Source of the DNA: UBA5794 sp965368815 | GTDB taxonomy: Bacteria > Actinomycetota > Acidimicrobiia > Spongiisociales > UBA5794 | Assembly: GCA_965368815.1 (NCBI GenBank) | Contig: CBDUOH010000026.1 | Span: 1-25,740 of the forward strand | Length of the DNA stretch: 25,740 nt | Direction: 5' to 3' | Shown here: in pieces, positions 7,635-14,216 of the stretch | Position numbering within the stretch: the stretch's first letter is position 1 | Layout of the letters: each line of letters starts with the position of its first letter | Notes under the pieces: model-generated | The model's input: only the letters and a program-made list of their open reading frames with translations | What the model was told of the DNA's origin: nothing | The model's database searches: none | Translations under genes and position numbers: made by a program

Positions 7635-8702
7635 CTACGTGGAGGGCGTCGCGCTCACCAGGACCTCGAGGTGCGCGAAATCCTCCATGACGATGACCCC
7701 CGTCTGCACCGGGATGTCGAAGTCGGACAAGACGATGTCGGTCTCCCCGAGGATCGAGAGATCGCCGTTGGATTCGACGCGAGCCTCGATCTGCCATGTG
7801 GTCGGCAATGTGATGTCGTTGATCGTCAGGTCGCCGGTGATGCTGAAGGCGACCGGTACGCCAACCGTTGCCGCGGCCGGCAGGTTGAAGTTGGAGCCCG
7901 AGAAGGTGCCGATGGGGAAATCTGAGAACCAACCGACAACCCGGCTGTCACGACGACTCTGGTCGGACGTGAACGACTGCAGGTCGAGGAGGAATTCATA
8001 AACGCCTCCCGGGATGATCGAACCGGTGACAGCTGTCGATTCGCCGACACCCACGGTCGACAGCCCCCGAAGAATCTCCGGCACCTCGTAGGTCACGATG
8101 CCTCGCGAAACGACGTACTCGTTGGCAAGATCTGCTGGAATCGAGATCTCACCCGAAATACCCAACGGTTCTGACCCGGTCGGACCGTGGGTCGTGGATG
8201 TGGTTGCGAGGTCGTCGAGGGCGAGTTCACCCGAAGCCACGTTCCCCTTTCCGAACAACGCGACACCAACGACGATGGCAGCCGCGATCGTCAGCACTCC
8301 GATCCAGCGTGGTCGGGCGATGGTCGACAGCAATGGCACGAGGAGTGCCAGCATGACAAAGATGAGTCCTGCAATGGGCACGGCGAACGCCGTGAGGTTG
8401 TCGAGCAGGAAGAGCTCACCGGCTGCCACGACAGCCATCGAGCCGGCAAACCCGACCACGAGTGCCATTGCGAAGAATCGTGCCGGTCGGGCGGTTGCAC
8501 GGCTGCGTCGCCACACCAGCCCGGCCGCGACCCCCAGGACCAGAGCCGCGATCGTGACGGTCAGCGAGTTTGCGACGATCTCATCGGGACTGCGCAGGAC
8601 CAATGCGAGGACCGAACCTGCCAACGCGGCAATGGCGCCGGCGACCGCTCCGGCCAGGACGGGATGCCAGTCGACGGTATCCGTTTGGTCACGTCCGCTC
8701 AT
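7635..8702 (-). CDS. polytopic membrane protein with extracytoplasmic YceI-like lipocalin domain
   Basis: This 355-residue protein fuses five predicted membrane helices (about 15-36, 46-64, 76-98, 104-126, 132-150) to a YceI-like beta-barrel (about 190-352). The basic loops RRSRATARPAR and ARPR between helices 2-3 and 4-5 place those loops inside, so the YceI domain lies outside the membrane. YceI hallmarks are SRGIVTYEVPE near its start, FTSDQSRRDSRV in the middle, SITGDLTINDITLP and the final ED-x-x-x-LEV strand. YceI proteins are known or proposed to bind isoprenoids or other long lipids. The usual form is a small secreted protein, so the large helical anchor is unusual. I chose the internal ATG at 8702 because GAGGAG lies eight bases before it. 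It follows the small membrane gene by 31 bases and is probably co-transcribed. No function is established. Confidence 0.8.
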   Translation of the reverse strand: MSGRDQTDTVDWHPVLAGAVAGAIAALAGSVLALVLRSPDEIVANSLTVTIAALVLGVAAGLVWRRSRATARPARFFAMALVVGFAGSMAVVAAGELFLLDNLTAFAVPIAGLIFVMLALLVPLLSTIARPRWIGVLTIAAAIVVGVALFGKGNVASGELALDDLATTSTTHGPTGSEPLGISGEISIPADLANEYVVSRGIVTYEVPEILRGLSTVGVGESTAVTGSIIPGGVYEFLLDLQSFTSDQSRRDSRVVGWFSDFPIGTFSGSNFNLPAAATVGVPVAFSITGDLTINDITLPTTWQIEARVESNGDLSILGETDIVLSDFDIPVQTGVIVMEDFAHLEVLVSATPST

Positions 8703-8733
8703 TGTTGCTCCTCGCTCAAGGCCGCTGCCCTGC

Positions 8734-9135
8734 CTATTGCACGCGGAACGTCCACACAAGCGTTCCCGTGTCGATCGAACTCGGTCCGCCGACCCAGGAT
8801 GCTACGACCGTGTGAGCCCCGGGTGTCCAACGTTCGATGACCTTGCCATCACCGGGCGTGAACTGGTGCCGCCCTGTTGCGATGATCGAATCGACCTGAT
8901 CGGCCGGGATGGTGATCCCGTCGATCACGAACCGGACTTCGTAGTCGGCGAGCAGGTCGATCACGACCTTGATCGGGTTGGTGACTAGGTCCCCGTTGCG
9001 GGGCGCATACGATTCGACGGCATCGGGGAGCCGCTCGGGGTCTCCCGAAGGTATGAACAGGAGAGAACCCGCGATGATGCCGACAAGGGCGAGCCCGAGC
9101 AGGGTGTAGGTGACGCGATAACCCGTGGTGTTCAT
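8734..9135 (-). CDS. small single-pass membrane protein with external beta-rich domain, unknown function
   Basis: I do not recognise a named family. The 133-residue product has one membrane segment (about 8-28). A beta-rich domain of about 95 residues follows, probably extracytoplasmic, with motifs such as APRNGDLV, RFVIDG and an end strand GTLVWTFRV. The pattern of short strands and a terminal W-x-F strand suggests an immunoglobulin-like sandwich, but that is inference. A longer open frame reaches 9204. I chose the ATG at 9135 because TAGCCT sits seven bases upstream on the minus strand (9143-9148), the leaderless arrangement seen across this window. The upstream extension would also put basic, non-membrane sequence ahead of the anchor. 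It leads a two-gene unit with the YceI-domain protein, so a shared envelope role is plausible. Confidence 0.65.
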   Translation of the reverse strand: MNTTGYRVTYTLLGLALVGIIAGSLLFIPSGDPERLPDAVESYAPRNGDLVTNPIKVVIDLLADYEVRFVIDGITIPADQVDSIIATGRHQFTPGDGKVIERWTPGAHTVVASWVGGPSSIDTGTLVWTFRVQ

Positions 9136-9142
9136 GCGCCAC

Positions 9143-9148
9143 AGGCTA
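9143..9148 (-). promoter_or_regulatory. -10 hexamer for leaderless small membrane-protein gene
   Basis: On the minus strand TAGCCT ends 7 bases before the ATG at 9135. It decides the start of that gene. It is divergent from the dapC promoter about 110 bases away. Confidence 0.6.
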
Positions 9149-9229
9149 CGCCGGATCGGTGGACACATGATGCGAGGTCGTCGACCGAACATCTGCGGGT
9201 ACATGATCGTGTCGACTGGTCGTCGAATT

Positions 9230-9245
9230 CGGAATCAGGATTCCG
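9230..9245. promoter_or_regulatory. perfect interrupted palindrome at the dapC -35 region, candidate operator
   Basis: CGGAATC-AG-GATTCCG has seven-base arms with no mismatch. It covers the place where a -35 box for the dapC -10 hexamer (9255-9260) would lie. Such a site is well placed for a repressor of the dap operon. No regulator is identified here. Confidence 0.5.
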
Positions 9246-9254
9246 CATCCCGGC

Positions 9255-9260
9255 TACCGT
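9255..9260 (+). promoter_or_regulatory. -10 hexamer for leaderless dapC
   Basis: TACCGT ends 7 bases before the ATG at 9268, with no Shine-Dalgarno sequence between, so the dapC-dapD-dapE mRNA probably starts at the ATG. Confidence 0.6.
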
Positions 9261-9267
9261 CTCGGTC

Positions 9268-10419
9268 ATGGATCTCAACCCTGCACTCGCAGCGCTCGGC
9301 GACTACCCGATAGCCACCATCCAACAGCGCGCCATCGACCGCAAGGAGGCCGGACTGCCGGTCATCGATTTCTCGATCGGTGACCCGCAGGAGCCGACTC
9401 CCTCGTTCATACGTGACGCTGCACGCGCCGCAATCCCCGAAGTGTCGCAATACCCGACTGCCACCGGGAGGGCGGATCTCCGTACGGCGATTGCGGCATG
9501 GGTGAAGCGGCGCCACGGTATCGATGTCGATCCGGCCCGCCAGGTCATACCGACCAGTGGCTCGAAAGAGGCGATCTTCTCGACCCACTTCGCCTTCATC
9601 GATCCGCACGCATCCGACGTCGTTGTGTTCCCAAGTCCCGGATACCCGGTCTACGAGCGAGGCGCCGTCTTCGCTGGGGCCGAGACACACAAGGTGGTTC
9701 TCGACGGTGATTTCGTGATGCGCGCCGGTGACATCGATCCTTCCGTGCTCGATCGCACGAAGCTGATCTGGACGTGCACACCCCACAACCCGGCCGGTTC
9801 GGTGACCTCACTCGACGAGCTCTCCGAGCTGTATCGCCTGGCGCGGGACAACGATGCCATGCTCCTGTCAGACGAGTGCTACGTCGACACGTATGAAGAC
9901 GATGCGTTTCCCGGAGGTCCGCCGTCGGCGCTCCAGGTCGCCGATGCAGGGTTCGAGGGCCTGCTTGTGTATCTCTCGCTGTCCAAGCGTTCCGGGATGA
10001 CCGGGTACCGCTCAGGTGCGATCGTCGGCGATGCTGACGCGATCACCGCACTGAAGCACCTCCGCTCCACCACCGGTTCGGCGTCGCCCGACTTCGTGCA
10101 GCAGACGGCAGTCTCGGCATGGTCCGACGATGCACACGCAGCCCAACGCAGGGTGATCTTCGCTCAGAAGCGTCAGATCCTGAGTGCTGCTTTCGACAAG
10201 CTCGGTCTGGAGATCGTTGGGTCGAAAGCCGGTCTCTATCTCTGGGTGAAGGTTGCAGACGACCTTGCGACCACCGACCTGCTACTTGATCACGGCGTTG
10301 TCGTATCGCCGGGTAGGTTCTTTGGAGAGGGCGGCGAGGGGTATATCCGATTCGCCCTTGTCCCTGCACTCGACGAATGTGAGGCGGCCGCCGATGCGCT
10401 CGTCGCGGCGCTGAGCTGA
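9268..10419 (+). CDS. dapC: succinyldiaminopimelate aminotransferase (class I/II PLP aminotransferase)
   Basis: This 383-residue fold-type I aminotransferase most likely converts N-succinyl-2-amino-6-ketopimelate to N-succinyl-LL-diaminopimelate in lysine and cell-wall synthesis. The N-terminal segment FSIGDPQEPTP (35-45), QYPTATG (61-67), the Asn-containing HNPAGSVT and DECYVDTYEDD are standard. The cofactor lysine is Lys240 in SLSKRSGMTGYRSG, with the phosphate-binding arginine just after it. Length fits DapC of actinobacteria. Function is assigned from family plus position: it is directly followed by dapD and dapE, the flanking steps of the succinylase branch. An intact operon makes this better than a generic aspartate or LL-DAP aminotransferase call. 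The ATG is preceded by a -10 hexamer and no ribosome-binding site, so translation is inferred to be leaderless. Confidence 0.88.
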   Translation: MDLNPALAALGDYPIATIQQRAIDRKEAGLPVIDFSIGDPQEPTPSFIRDAARAAIPEVSQYPTATGRADLRTAIAAWVKRRHGIDVDPARQVIPTSGSKEAIFSTHFAFIDPHASDVVVFPSPGYPVYERGAVFAGAETHKVVLDGDFVMRAGDIDPSVLDRTKLIWTCTPHNPAGSVTSLDELSELYRLARDNDAMLLSDECYVDTYEDDAFPGGPPSALQVADAGFEGLLVYLSLSKRSGMTGYRSGAIVGDADAITALKHLRSTTGSASPDFVQQTAVSAWSDDAHAAQRRVIFAQKRQILSAAFDKLGLEIVGSKAGLYLWVKVADDLATTDLLLDHGVVVSPGRFFGEGGEGYIRFALVPALDECEAAADALVAALS

Positions 10420-10430
10420 CCGGAGGACGG

Positions 10431-11237
10431 ATGTCAACAGAATCGATCATCGACAGGGCCTACGCCGACGAGATCCCCATCACCGAGGCACGGGAATCCG
10501 TCCTGGCAACGATCGAGGACCTCGACAAGGGTGTGGTCAGAGTTGCCGCCAAGGTCGATGGCGAATGGGTCGTCAACCAATGGGTCAAACGTGCGATCCT
10601 GCTCTACTTCCGACTCGCCAAGATCGAAACGATCGGTGTCGGCCCCTTCGAGTACCACGACAAGATCCCCACGAAGAAGGGCCTCGAAGCTGCAGGAATC
10701 CGAGTGGTGCCGCCCGGTACCGTCCGGTACGGGGCATTCTGTGAACCGGGTGTGGTCGTCATGCCCGGGTATGTGAACATCGGGGCGTGGGTCGGTGAAG
10801 GCACGATGGTCGACACCTGGGCCACGGTTGGCTCATGCGCCCAGATCGGAAGGGGAGTCCACCTGTCGGGCGGTGTCGGGATCGGTGGGGTGCTTGAACC
10901 ACCCGGCGCCAGGCCGGTCATCATCGAGGACGGCGCATTCATCGGGAGTCGCAGCATCGTCGTCGAAGGTGCGCTGATCGGAGCTGGTGCCGTGCTCGGA
11001 GCAAACACCACCATCACCGCGTCGACGCCGATCATCGATGTGACCGGACCCGAACCGATCGAGACACGGGGATACGTGCCCCCGAACTCGGTCGTGGTCC
11101 CCGGAACCCGACCCAAACAGTTCCCAGCCGGTTCGTACGACCTGCAATGTGCATTGATCATCGGACAGAGGACGGAATCCACCGACAACAAGACATCGCT
11201 CAACGAAGCGCTCCGGACATTCGAGGTACCTGTATGA
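10431..11237 (+). CDS. dapD: tetrahydrodipicolinate N-succinyltransferase, long E. coli-like type
   Basis: This 268-residue enzyme transfers succinyl from succinyl-CoA to tetrahydrodipicolinate, the committing step of the succinylase branch. A helical N-terminal domain (about 1-95) is followed by a left-handed parallel beta-helix of hexapeptide repeats (about 100-220) and a C-terminal tail. The conserved core is almost uninterrupted: PPGTVRYGAF, GTMVDTWATVGSCAQIG, VHLSGGVGIGGVLEP and FIGSRSIVVEG. This resembles the E. coli (274-residue) form. Actinobacteria such as Mycobacterium use a more divergent DapD, so the type is notable. The start has GGAGGA (10421-10426) and lies 12 bases after dapC. 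Its stop overlaps the dapE start by four bases. Confidence 0.94.
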   Translation: MSTESIIDRAYADEIPITEARESVLATIEDLDKGVVRVAAKVDGEWVVNQWVKRAILLYFRLAKIETIGVGPFEYHDKIPTKKGLEAAGIRVVPPGTVRYGAFCEPGVVVMPGYVNIGAWVGEGTMVDTWATVGSCAQIGRGVHLSGGVGIGGVLEPPGARPVIIEDGAFIGSRSIVVEGALIGAGAVLGANTTITASTPIIDVTGPEPIETRGYVPPNSVVVPGTRPKQFPAGSYDLQCALIIGQRTESTDNKTSLNEALRTFEVPV

Positions 11238-12274
11238 CTGTTCTCGACACTCTGATCGAAATCGTCGACATCCCGTCGGTTACGGGCGACGAGGCGGCAC
11301 TCTGTGCGTGGATCATGGATCGATTTGATGGCTCGCATCCGGTGCGGCGCATCGGGGATGCTGCCATCGTGGGCGCTCCGGGCGACAAACCCTTCGTAGC
11401 TCTCTACGGGCATATCGACACGGTCCCCGTACAAGGAGACCCAAAGGCACGGATCGATGGTGACCGGGTGGTTGGCCTCGGGGTGAGCGACATGAAGGCC
11501 GGTGTTGCAGTCATGATCGAGTTGCTCGACAGCGGTGCAGCCACCGAGGGTCCGTTCGATCTCGTATGTGTGTTCTATGACAAGGAAGAGGGACCCACCG
11601 ACGAGAACGGTCTCGAGGCTGTTCTCGATGGGCTTCCGTGGCTCCTGGACGCTGCGGTGTCCATCGTGATGGAACCCACCGATCTCAACCTTGAGTTCGG
11701 ATGCAACGGTGTGATGAATGCCGACATCGTCTTCCAAGGGTCAAGCGGACACGCAGCCCGACCGTGGCTCGGTGTCAATGCGGTCACCCGCGGTGGCGCA
11801 TGGCTCGCTGAGATGGACGAGAGGGAACCGGATCCGGTCGACATCGGTGGTCTCATCTATCGCGAAGTGTTCTCCGTGACCCAGGCGCACGGCGGTATCG
11901 CCAACAACATCATCCCGCCCACTTTCACGATCAACCTCAACTATCGATTTCCACCGGTGTACTCAGTTGAAGACGCAGAGGTGCGCCTGCGTTCGGTGGC
12001 GGCGGCCGCGGATGAGATCCGTATCAAGGACAGCGCTCCGGCAGGTCTGGTTCATGTCGACGATCCCCTGGTCGACCGACTTGATGAGCTGATCGGACGT
12101 GAACGCATGGCCAAACAGGGGTGGACGGACGTGGCGCGACTCACGGATCGTGGCGCTGTGGCCGTGAACTATGGCCCGGGCGAGGCCTCGCAGGCCCACC
12201 AGGTCGGTGAATCGATGCCGATCGCCAATCTTGACATCGTTCTGGGAGTCATGAAGCAGTTTCTGAGCACCTGA
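11234..12274 (+). CDS. dapE: succinyl-diaminopimelate desuccinylase
   Basis: This 346-residue M20-family metallohydrolase removes succinate from N-succinyl-LL-diaminopimelate. The di-zinc site is visible: His60 and Asp62 in YGHIDT, bridging Asp86 in GVSDMKAG, general base Glu118 with Glu119 in KEEGPT, Glu147 in VMEPTDL and His322 in QAHQVGE. The dimerisation lid lies at about 160-280. The N-terminus (DTLIEIVDIPSVTGDE) resembles actinobacterial DapE. The longer frame beginning at 11147 runs inside dapD and is not needed. ATG 11234 gives a four-base ATGA overlap with dapD, indicating coupled translation. This completes dapC-dapD-dapE. The next gene converges 11 bases later, with no hairpin terminator between. 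Confidence 0.94.
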   Translation: MTVLDTLIEIVDIPSVTGDEAALCAWIMDRFDGSHPVRRIGDAAIVGAPGDKPFVALYGHIDTVPVQGDPKARIDGDRVVGLGVSDMKAGVAVMIELLDSGAATEGPFDLVCVFYDKEEGPTDENGLEAVLDGLPWLLDAAVSIVMEPTDLNLEFGCNGVMNADIVFQGSSGHAARPWLGVNAVTRGGAWLAEMDEREPDPVDIGGLIYREVFSVTQAHGGIANNIIPPTFTINLNYRFPPVYSVEDAEVRLRSVAAAADEIRIKDSAPAGLVHVDDPLVDRLDELIGRERMAKQGWTDVARLTDRGAVAVNYGPGEASQAHQVGESMPIANLDIVLGVMKQFLST

Positions 12275-12285
12275 CCGACGAGCGC

Positions 12286-12603
12286 TCAGCCGCCGGTTGA
12301 TGCGAACGCCCTCACGAGCTGTGCGACGGAGGGGGCGCCCTCGATTCCGTTCTCAGTCAAGTAGATACGACAGCTCAGACCGATGGGCAGATCCGGATCA
12401 CCGAACGGGTCGACGCCGTCGATGAGTATCGTCGGTGAGCCTCGAAATCCGACTGCCTCGGCCATTTCGGTCGTGTCGATCAGTTCGAACGAGATCGTCG
12501 TGGCCATCTCGCCGAGCGCCTGCTGCACGCGGTCGCGTGCGAGTTCCCAGTGCGGGCACCCATCAAAATGTCGGATGGTGACATTGAGAGATTGTTCTCG
12601 CAT
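12286..12603 (-). CDS. thioredoxin-fold protein of the DF (seleno)protein type, cysteine form
   Basis: This 105-residue protein resembles small thioredoxin-like proteins annotated as DF-family (seleno)proteins, in which the active position is cysteine or selenocysteine. Here Cys16 in HFDGCPHW is encoded by TGC, so this is the cysteine form. It has the beta-alpha-beta start VTIRHFDGCP, the cis-proline segment RGSPTILIDG (54-63) and a second cysteine, Cys78, in GLSCRIY. There is no CxxC pair, so it would act as a one-cysteine redox or thiol protein. The motif G-x-D-P-F-x-D-P (63-70) is typical of this group. The ATG at 12603 has no good ribosome-binding site and no clear TANNNT hexamer. It is divergent from the lipoprotein-like gene and converges with dapE. 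Cellular role unknown. Confidence 0.7.
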   Translation of the reverse strand: MREQSLNVTIRHFDGCPHWELARDRVQQALGEMATTISFELIDTTEMAEAVGFRGSPTILIDGVDPFGDPDLPIGLSCRIYLTENGIEGAPSVAQLVRAFASTGG

Positions 12604-12631
12604 CGTGCTACCGCCACTCGGAGTTCCGAAT

Positions 12632-12637
12632 TAGTAT
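12632..12637 (+). promoter_or_regulatory. -10 hexamer of lipoprotein-like gene
   Basis: TAGTAT lies 17 bases before the GTG at 12655, leaving a short leader with GAGAGG (12644-12649) as ribosome-binding site. Read on the other strand, the overlapping ATACTAAT could serve the divergent gene, but the match there is poor. Confidence 0.45.
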
Positions 12638-12654
12638 CGCTGCGAGAGGTAACC

Positions 12655-13146
12655 GTGATCAATCGCCGTGTATTTCATCGTCGACGGCTGGCAATGGTGT
12701 TTGTGATTCTGACCCTTGCAGGCGCCGGGTGTTCACTGCGGAGCTCGGGCCCGTCGACCACCATTGACCCCGGTCTCGGCGTGGCTCCGACCCAGGCGGC
12801 GCTCGACGCTGACGAGGTGATGCGCCAGGTGCCGAGCGGATACGTCGATTGCGGTACGACGGTGCTTTCGAGTGGGTGGCCCTCCACCACCGCATACGTG
12901 AGCGAGCAGAGCGCGGCGTGCATCGTCGAGGCAGCGAGCGCTGGTTCTCGTGCACAACACGCCTACACCCATCGGGACCATGCCGGTGGTATCGAAGGCA
13001 CCATCATCCGGGTCGAGGGTTCGGCGTCGATTCTCATGCTCACCTATCACATCGATGATCAGGGCAACGCGACGACGACGGACGTCACCTGTGAGGCGCT
13101 CGATGTCCCTCAGTTCGAACCGCCCGTGTGCACGGACGGCGAATAG
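12655..13146 (+). CDS. probable secreted lipoprotein, unknown family
   Basis: The 163-residue product starts with a basic stretch (about residues 4-11) and a hydrophobic segment (about 12-23) that ends in LAGAGC, with Cys26 as the likely lipid attachment site. The lipobox is imperfect because glycine rather than leucine or valine sits at position -3. The low-complexity linker after it (SSGPSTTIDPG) is typical of exported lipoproteins. The mature part (about 45-163) has four more cysteines (66, 89, 146, 159), enough for two disulfides, and motifs GYVDCGTT, GTIIRVEG and YHIDDQGN. I cannot name the family. An in-frame ATG exists at 12550, but it lies inside the divergent gene. GTG 12655 is chosen for its GAGAGG site, for the -10 hexamer and because it puts the signal peptide at the N-terminus. 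Converges with the next gene after 16 bases. Confidence 0.65.
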   Translation: MINRRVFHRRRLAMVFVILTLAGAGCSLRSSGPSTTIDPGLGVAPTQAALDADEVMRQVPSGYVDCGTTVLSSGWPSTTAYVSEQSAACIVEAASAGSRAQHAYTHRDHAGGIEGTIIRVEGSASILMLTYHIDDQGNATTTDVTCEALDVPQFEPPVCTDGE

Positions 13147-13162
13147 CCGCGTACTTCGGTTC

Positions 13163-13810
13163 TCAGTCTGCGACGGACGGCGAGATCGCCGTGTTTCGGT
13201 GGGCAGCGACCGGTGGCAAGGACAGTGCAGGGAGGAAGACCGCGATGAGCGGACCCATGCCGAAGGCGAAGAGCACCGTGCCGATTCCGACGGTCCCACC
13301 GAGGAACCATCCCAGTGCCAGCACCGTGACCTCGATGAGAAGCCGAGCGACGCCGACATTCCAGCCCCGGTGCGCCAAACCTGTCATGAGTCCGTCGCGT
13401 GGGCCCGGACCGAGGCCCGCCCCGATGTAGAACCCCGAACCGATCGCAACGATGACGATCCCACCCGACAGGAGGAGCCATCGGAGCCACAGCTGGTCGA
13501 CTTCGTTCGGTGTCACCAGGAGCGTGAGGTCGATGACGATCCCGATGATGAATACGTTGAGTACGGTTCCGACTCCCCAGCGTTCCCTGAGCGGGACCCA
13601 CAGCACGAGTACGACGATGCCCGTGAGGATGCCGACGGTGCCGATCGGGATACCCGACTGGATGGAGACCCCTTGATGGAGCACCTCCCAGGGAGACAGC
13701 CCGAGCGTCGAAATGATCTGCATCGCGATGCCGACCCCGAATATGACGAGTCCGAAGACGAGCCGTGGGACCCGTCGGAGCAGTTCTTGGCGGTCGGGGG
13801 TGGGGAGCAT
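13163..13810 (-). CDS. YczE/YitT-like integral membrane protein
   Basis: This 215-residue protein has about six hydrophobic segments (roughly 15-35, 52-73, 79-99, 108-131, 149-173, 176-195). The sequence GLSPWEVLHQGVSIQSGIPIGTVG (split here as GLSPWEVLHQGV then IPIGTVG) and GAGLGPGPRDGLMTGL match the duplicated pattern of YczE-type membrane proteins, whose transport or signalling role is unproven. The open frame extends to 13864. I chose the ATG at 13810 because TACCGT lies six bases upstream on the minus strand, matching the leaderless pattern, and because the extra 18 residues are basic and non-membrane. It is divergent from gatC and converges with the lipoprotein-like gene. No substrate can be inferred. 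Confidence 0.75.
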   Translation of the reverse strand: MLPTPDRQELLRRVPRLVFGLVIFGVGIAMQIISTLGLSPWEVLHQGVSIQSGIPIGTVGILTGIVVLVLWVPLRERWGVGTVLNVFIIGIVIDLTLLVTPNEVDQLWLRWLLLSGGIVIVAIGSGFYIGAGLGPGPRDGLMTGLAHRGWNVGVARLLIEVTVLALGWFLGGTVGIGTVLFAFGMGPLIAVFLPALSLPPVAAHRNTAISPSVAD

Positions 13811-13816
13811 CAGATG

Positions 13817-13822
13817 ACGGTA
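13817..13822 (-). promoter_or_regulatory. -10 hexamer for leaderless YczE-like gene
   Basis: TACCGT on the minus strand ends 6 bases before the ATG at 13810. A short inverted repeat, CGGAC-G-GTCCG (13842-13852), overlaps the expected -35 position. Confidence 0.6.
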
Positions 13823-13862
13823 GCTTCGCGTGGTTCCGAAACGGACGGTCCGGCGACGAGCC

Positions 13863-13889
13863 AACCGGAATCACCGTGCCCATCCGGTT
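13863..13889. repeat. inverted repeat between the divergent YczE-like and gatC genes
   Basis: AACCGGA and TCCGGTT are perfect seven-base arms separated by 13 bases. They lie upstream of both divergent promoters. An operator role is possible but unproven. Confidence 0.35.
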
Positions 13890-13921
13890 CTGCTGTGTAT
13901 GGGAAGAGGCAGGAGCATCGG

Positions 13922-13927
13922 TACCAT
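13922..13927 (+). promoter_or_regulatory. -10 hexamer for leaderless gatC
   Basis: TACCAT ends 7 bases before the ATG at 13935 and decides the gatC start against the longer upstream frame. It is probably the promoter of gatC-gatA-gatB-serA. Confidence 0.6.
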
Positions 13928-13934
13928 CGCCTGT

Positions 13935-14216
13935 ATGCCCGTTGAAATCGACATCGCCAAAGTTGCCAACCTCGCCCGCATCGCGCTGAGCGAAGACGAA
14001 CTCAGGGCCTATGGCTCGCAGCTCGAGGACATCCTTGAGCATGCCGAGCGGGTGCAGGCGCTCCCGACCGAAGGTGTCGAACCGACGTCGCATCCGCTTC
14101 CGATGGTGAACGGATTCCGGGAAGACGAAGTGCTGCCCTCGCTCGAGCGCGATTCGTTTCTCAGTCAAGCGCCCGACAGCGAGGACGGTCAGTTCCGTGT
14201 TCCGAGGATTCTGTGA
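13935..14216 (+). CDS. gatC: Asp/Glu-tRNA amidotransferase subunit C
   Basis: This 93-residue subunit braces GatA and GatB in the GatCAB amidotransferase. The N-terminal helix motif VANLARIALSEDEL (10-23) and the helix LEDILEHAERVQAL, followed by a proline-rich stretch ending in DGQFRVPRIL, are diagnostic. Length is typical (about 95-100). A frame-compatible start exists at 13830, but ATG 13935 gives the normal GatC N-terminus and has a -10 hexamer seven bases upstream. The stop overlaps the gatA GTG start by four bases. All three subunits are present and in the common C-A-B order. Confidence 0.94.
   Translation: MPVEIDIAKVANLARIALSEDELRAYGSQLEDILEHAERVQALPTEGVEPTSHPLPMVNGFREDEVLPSLERDSFLSQAPDSEDGQFRVPRIL

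Noticed and set aside
9136..9267. Lysine riboswitch or attenuator before the dap operon
   Set aside because: The -10 hexamer lies seven bases before the dapC ATG, leaving no leader RNA in which a riboswitch could fold.
10604..11737. A 377-codon minus-strand open frame opposite dapD and dapE
   Set aside because: It runs through two genes with intact catalytic motifs; its product is low-complexity and unlike any family I know.
12950..13945. A 331-codon plus-strand open frame across the lipoprotein-like and YczE-like genes
   Set aside because: Its product is rich in Arg, Asp, Glu and Pro with no membrane or domain pattern. It is the shadow of the minus-strand YczE-like gene, whose product has clear membrane helices and a promoter.
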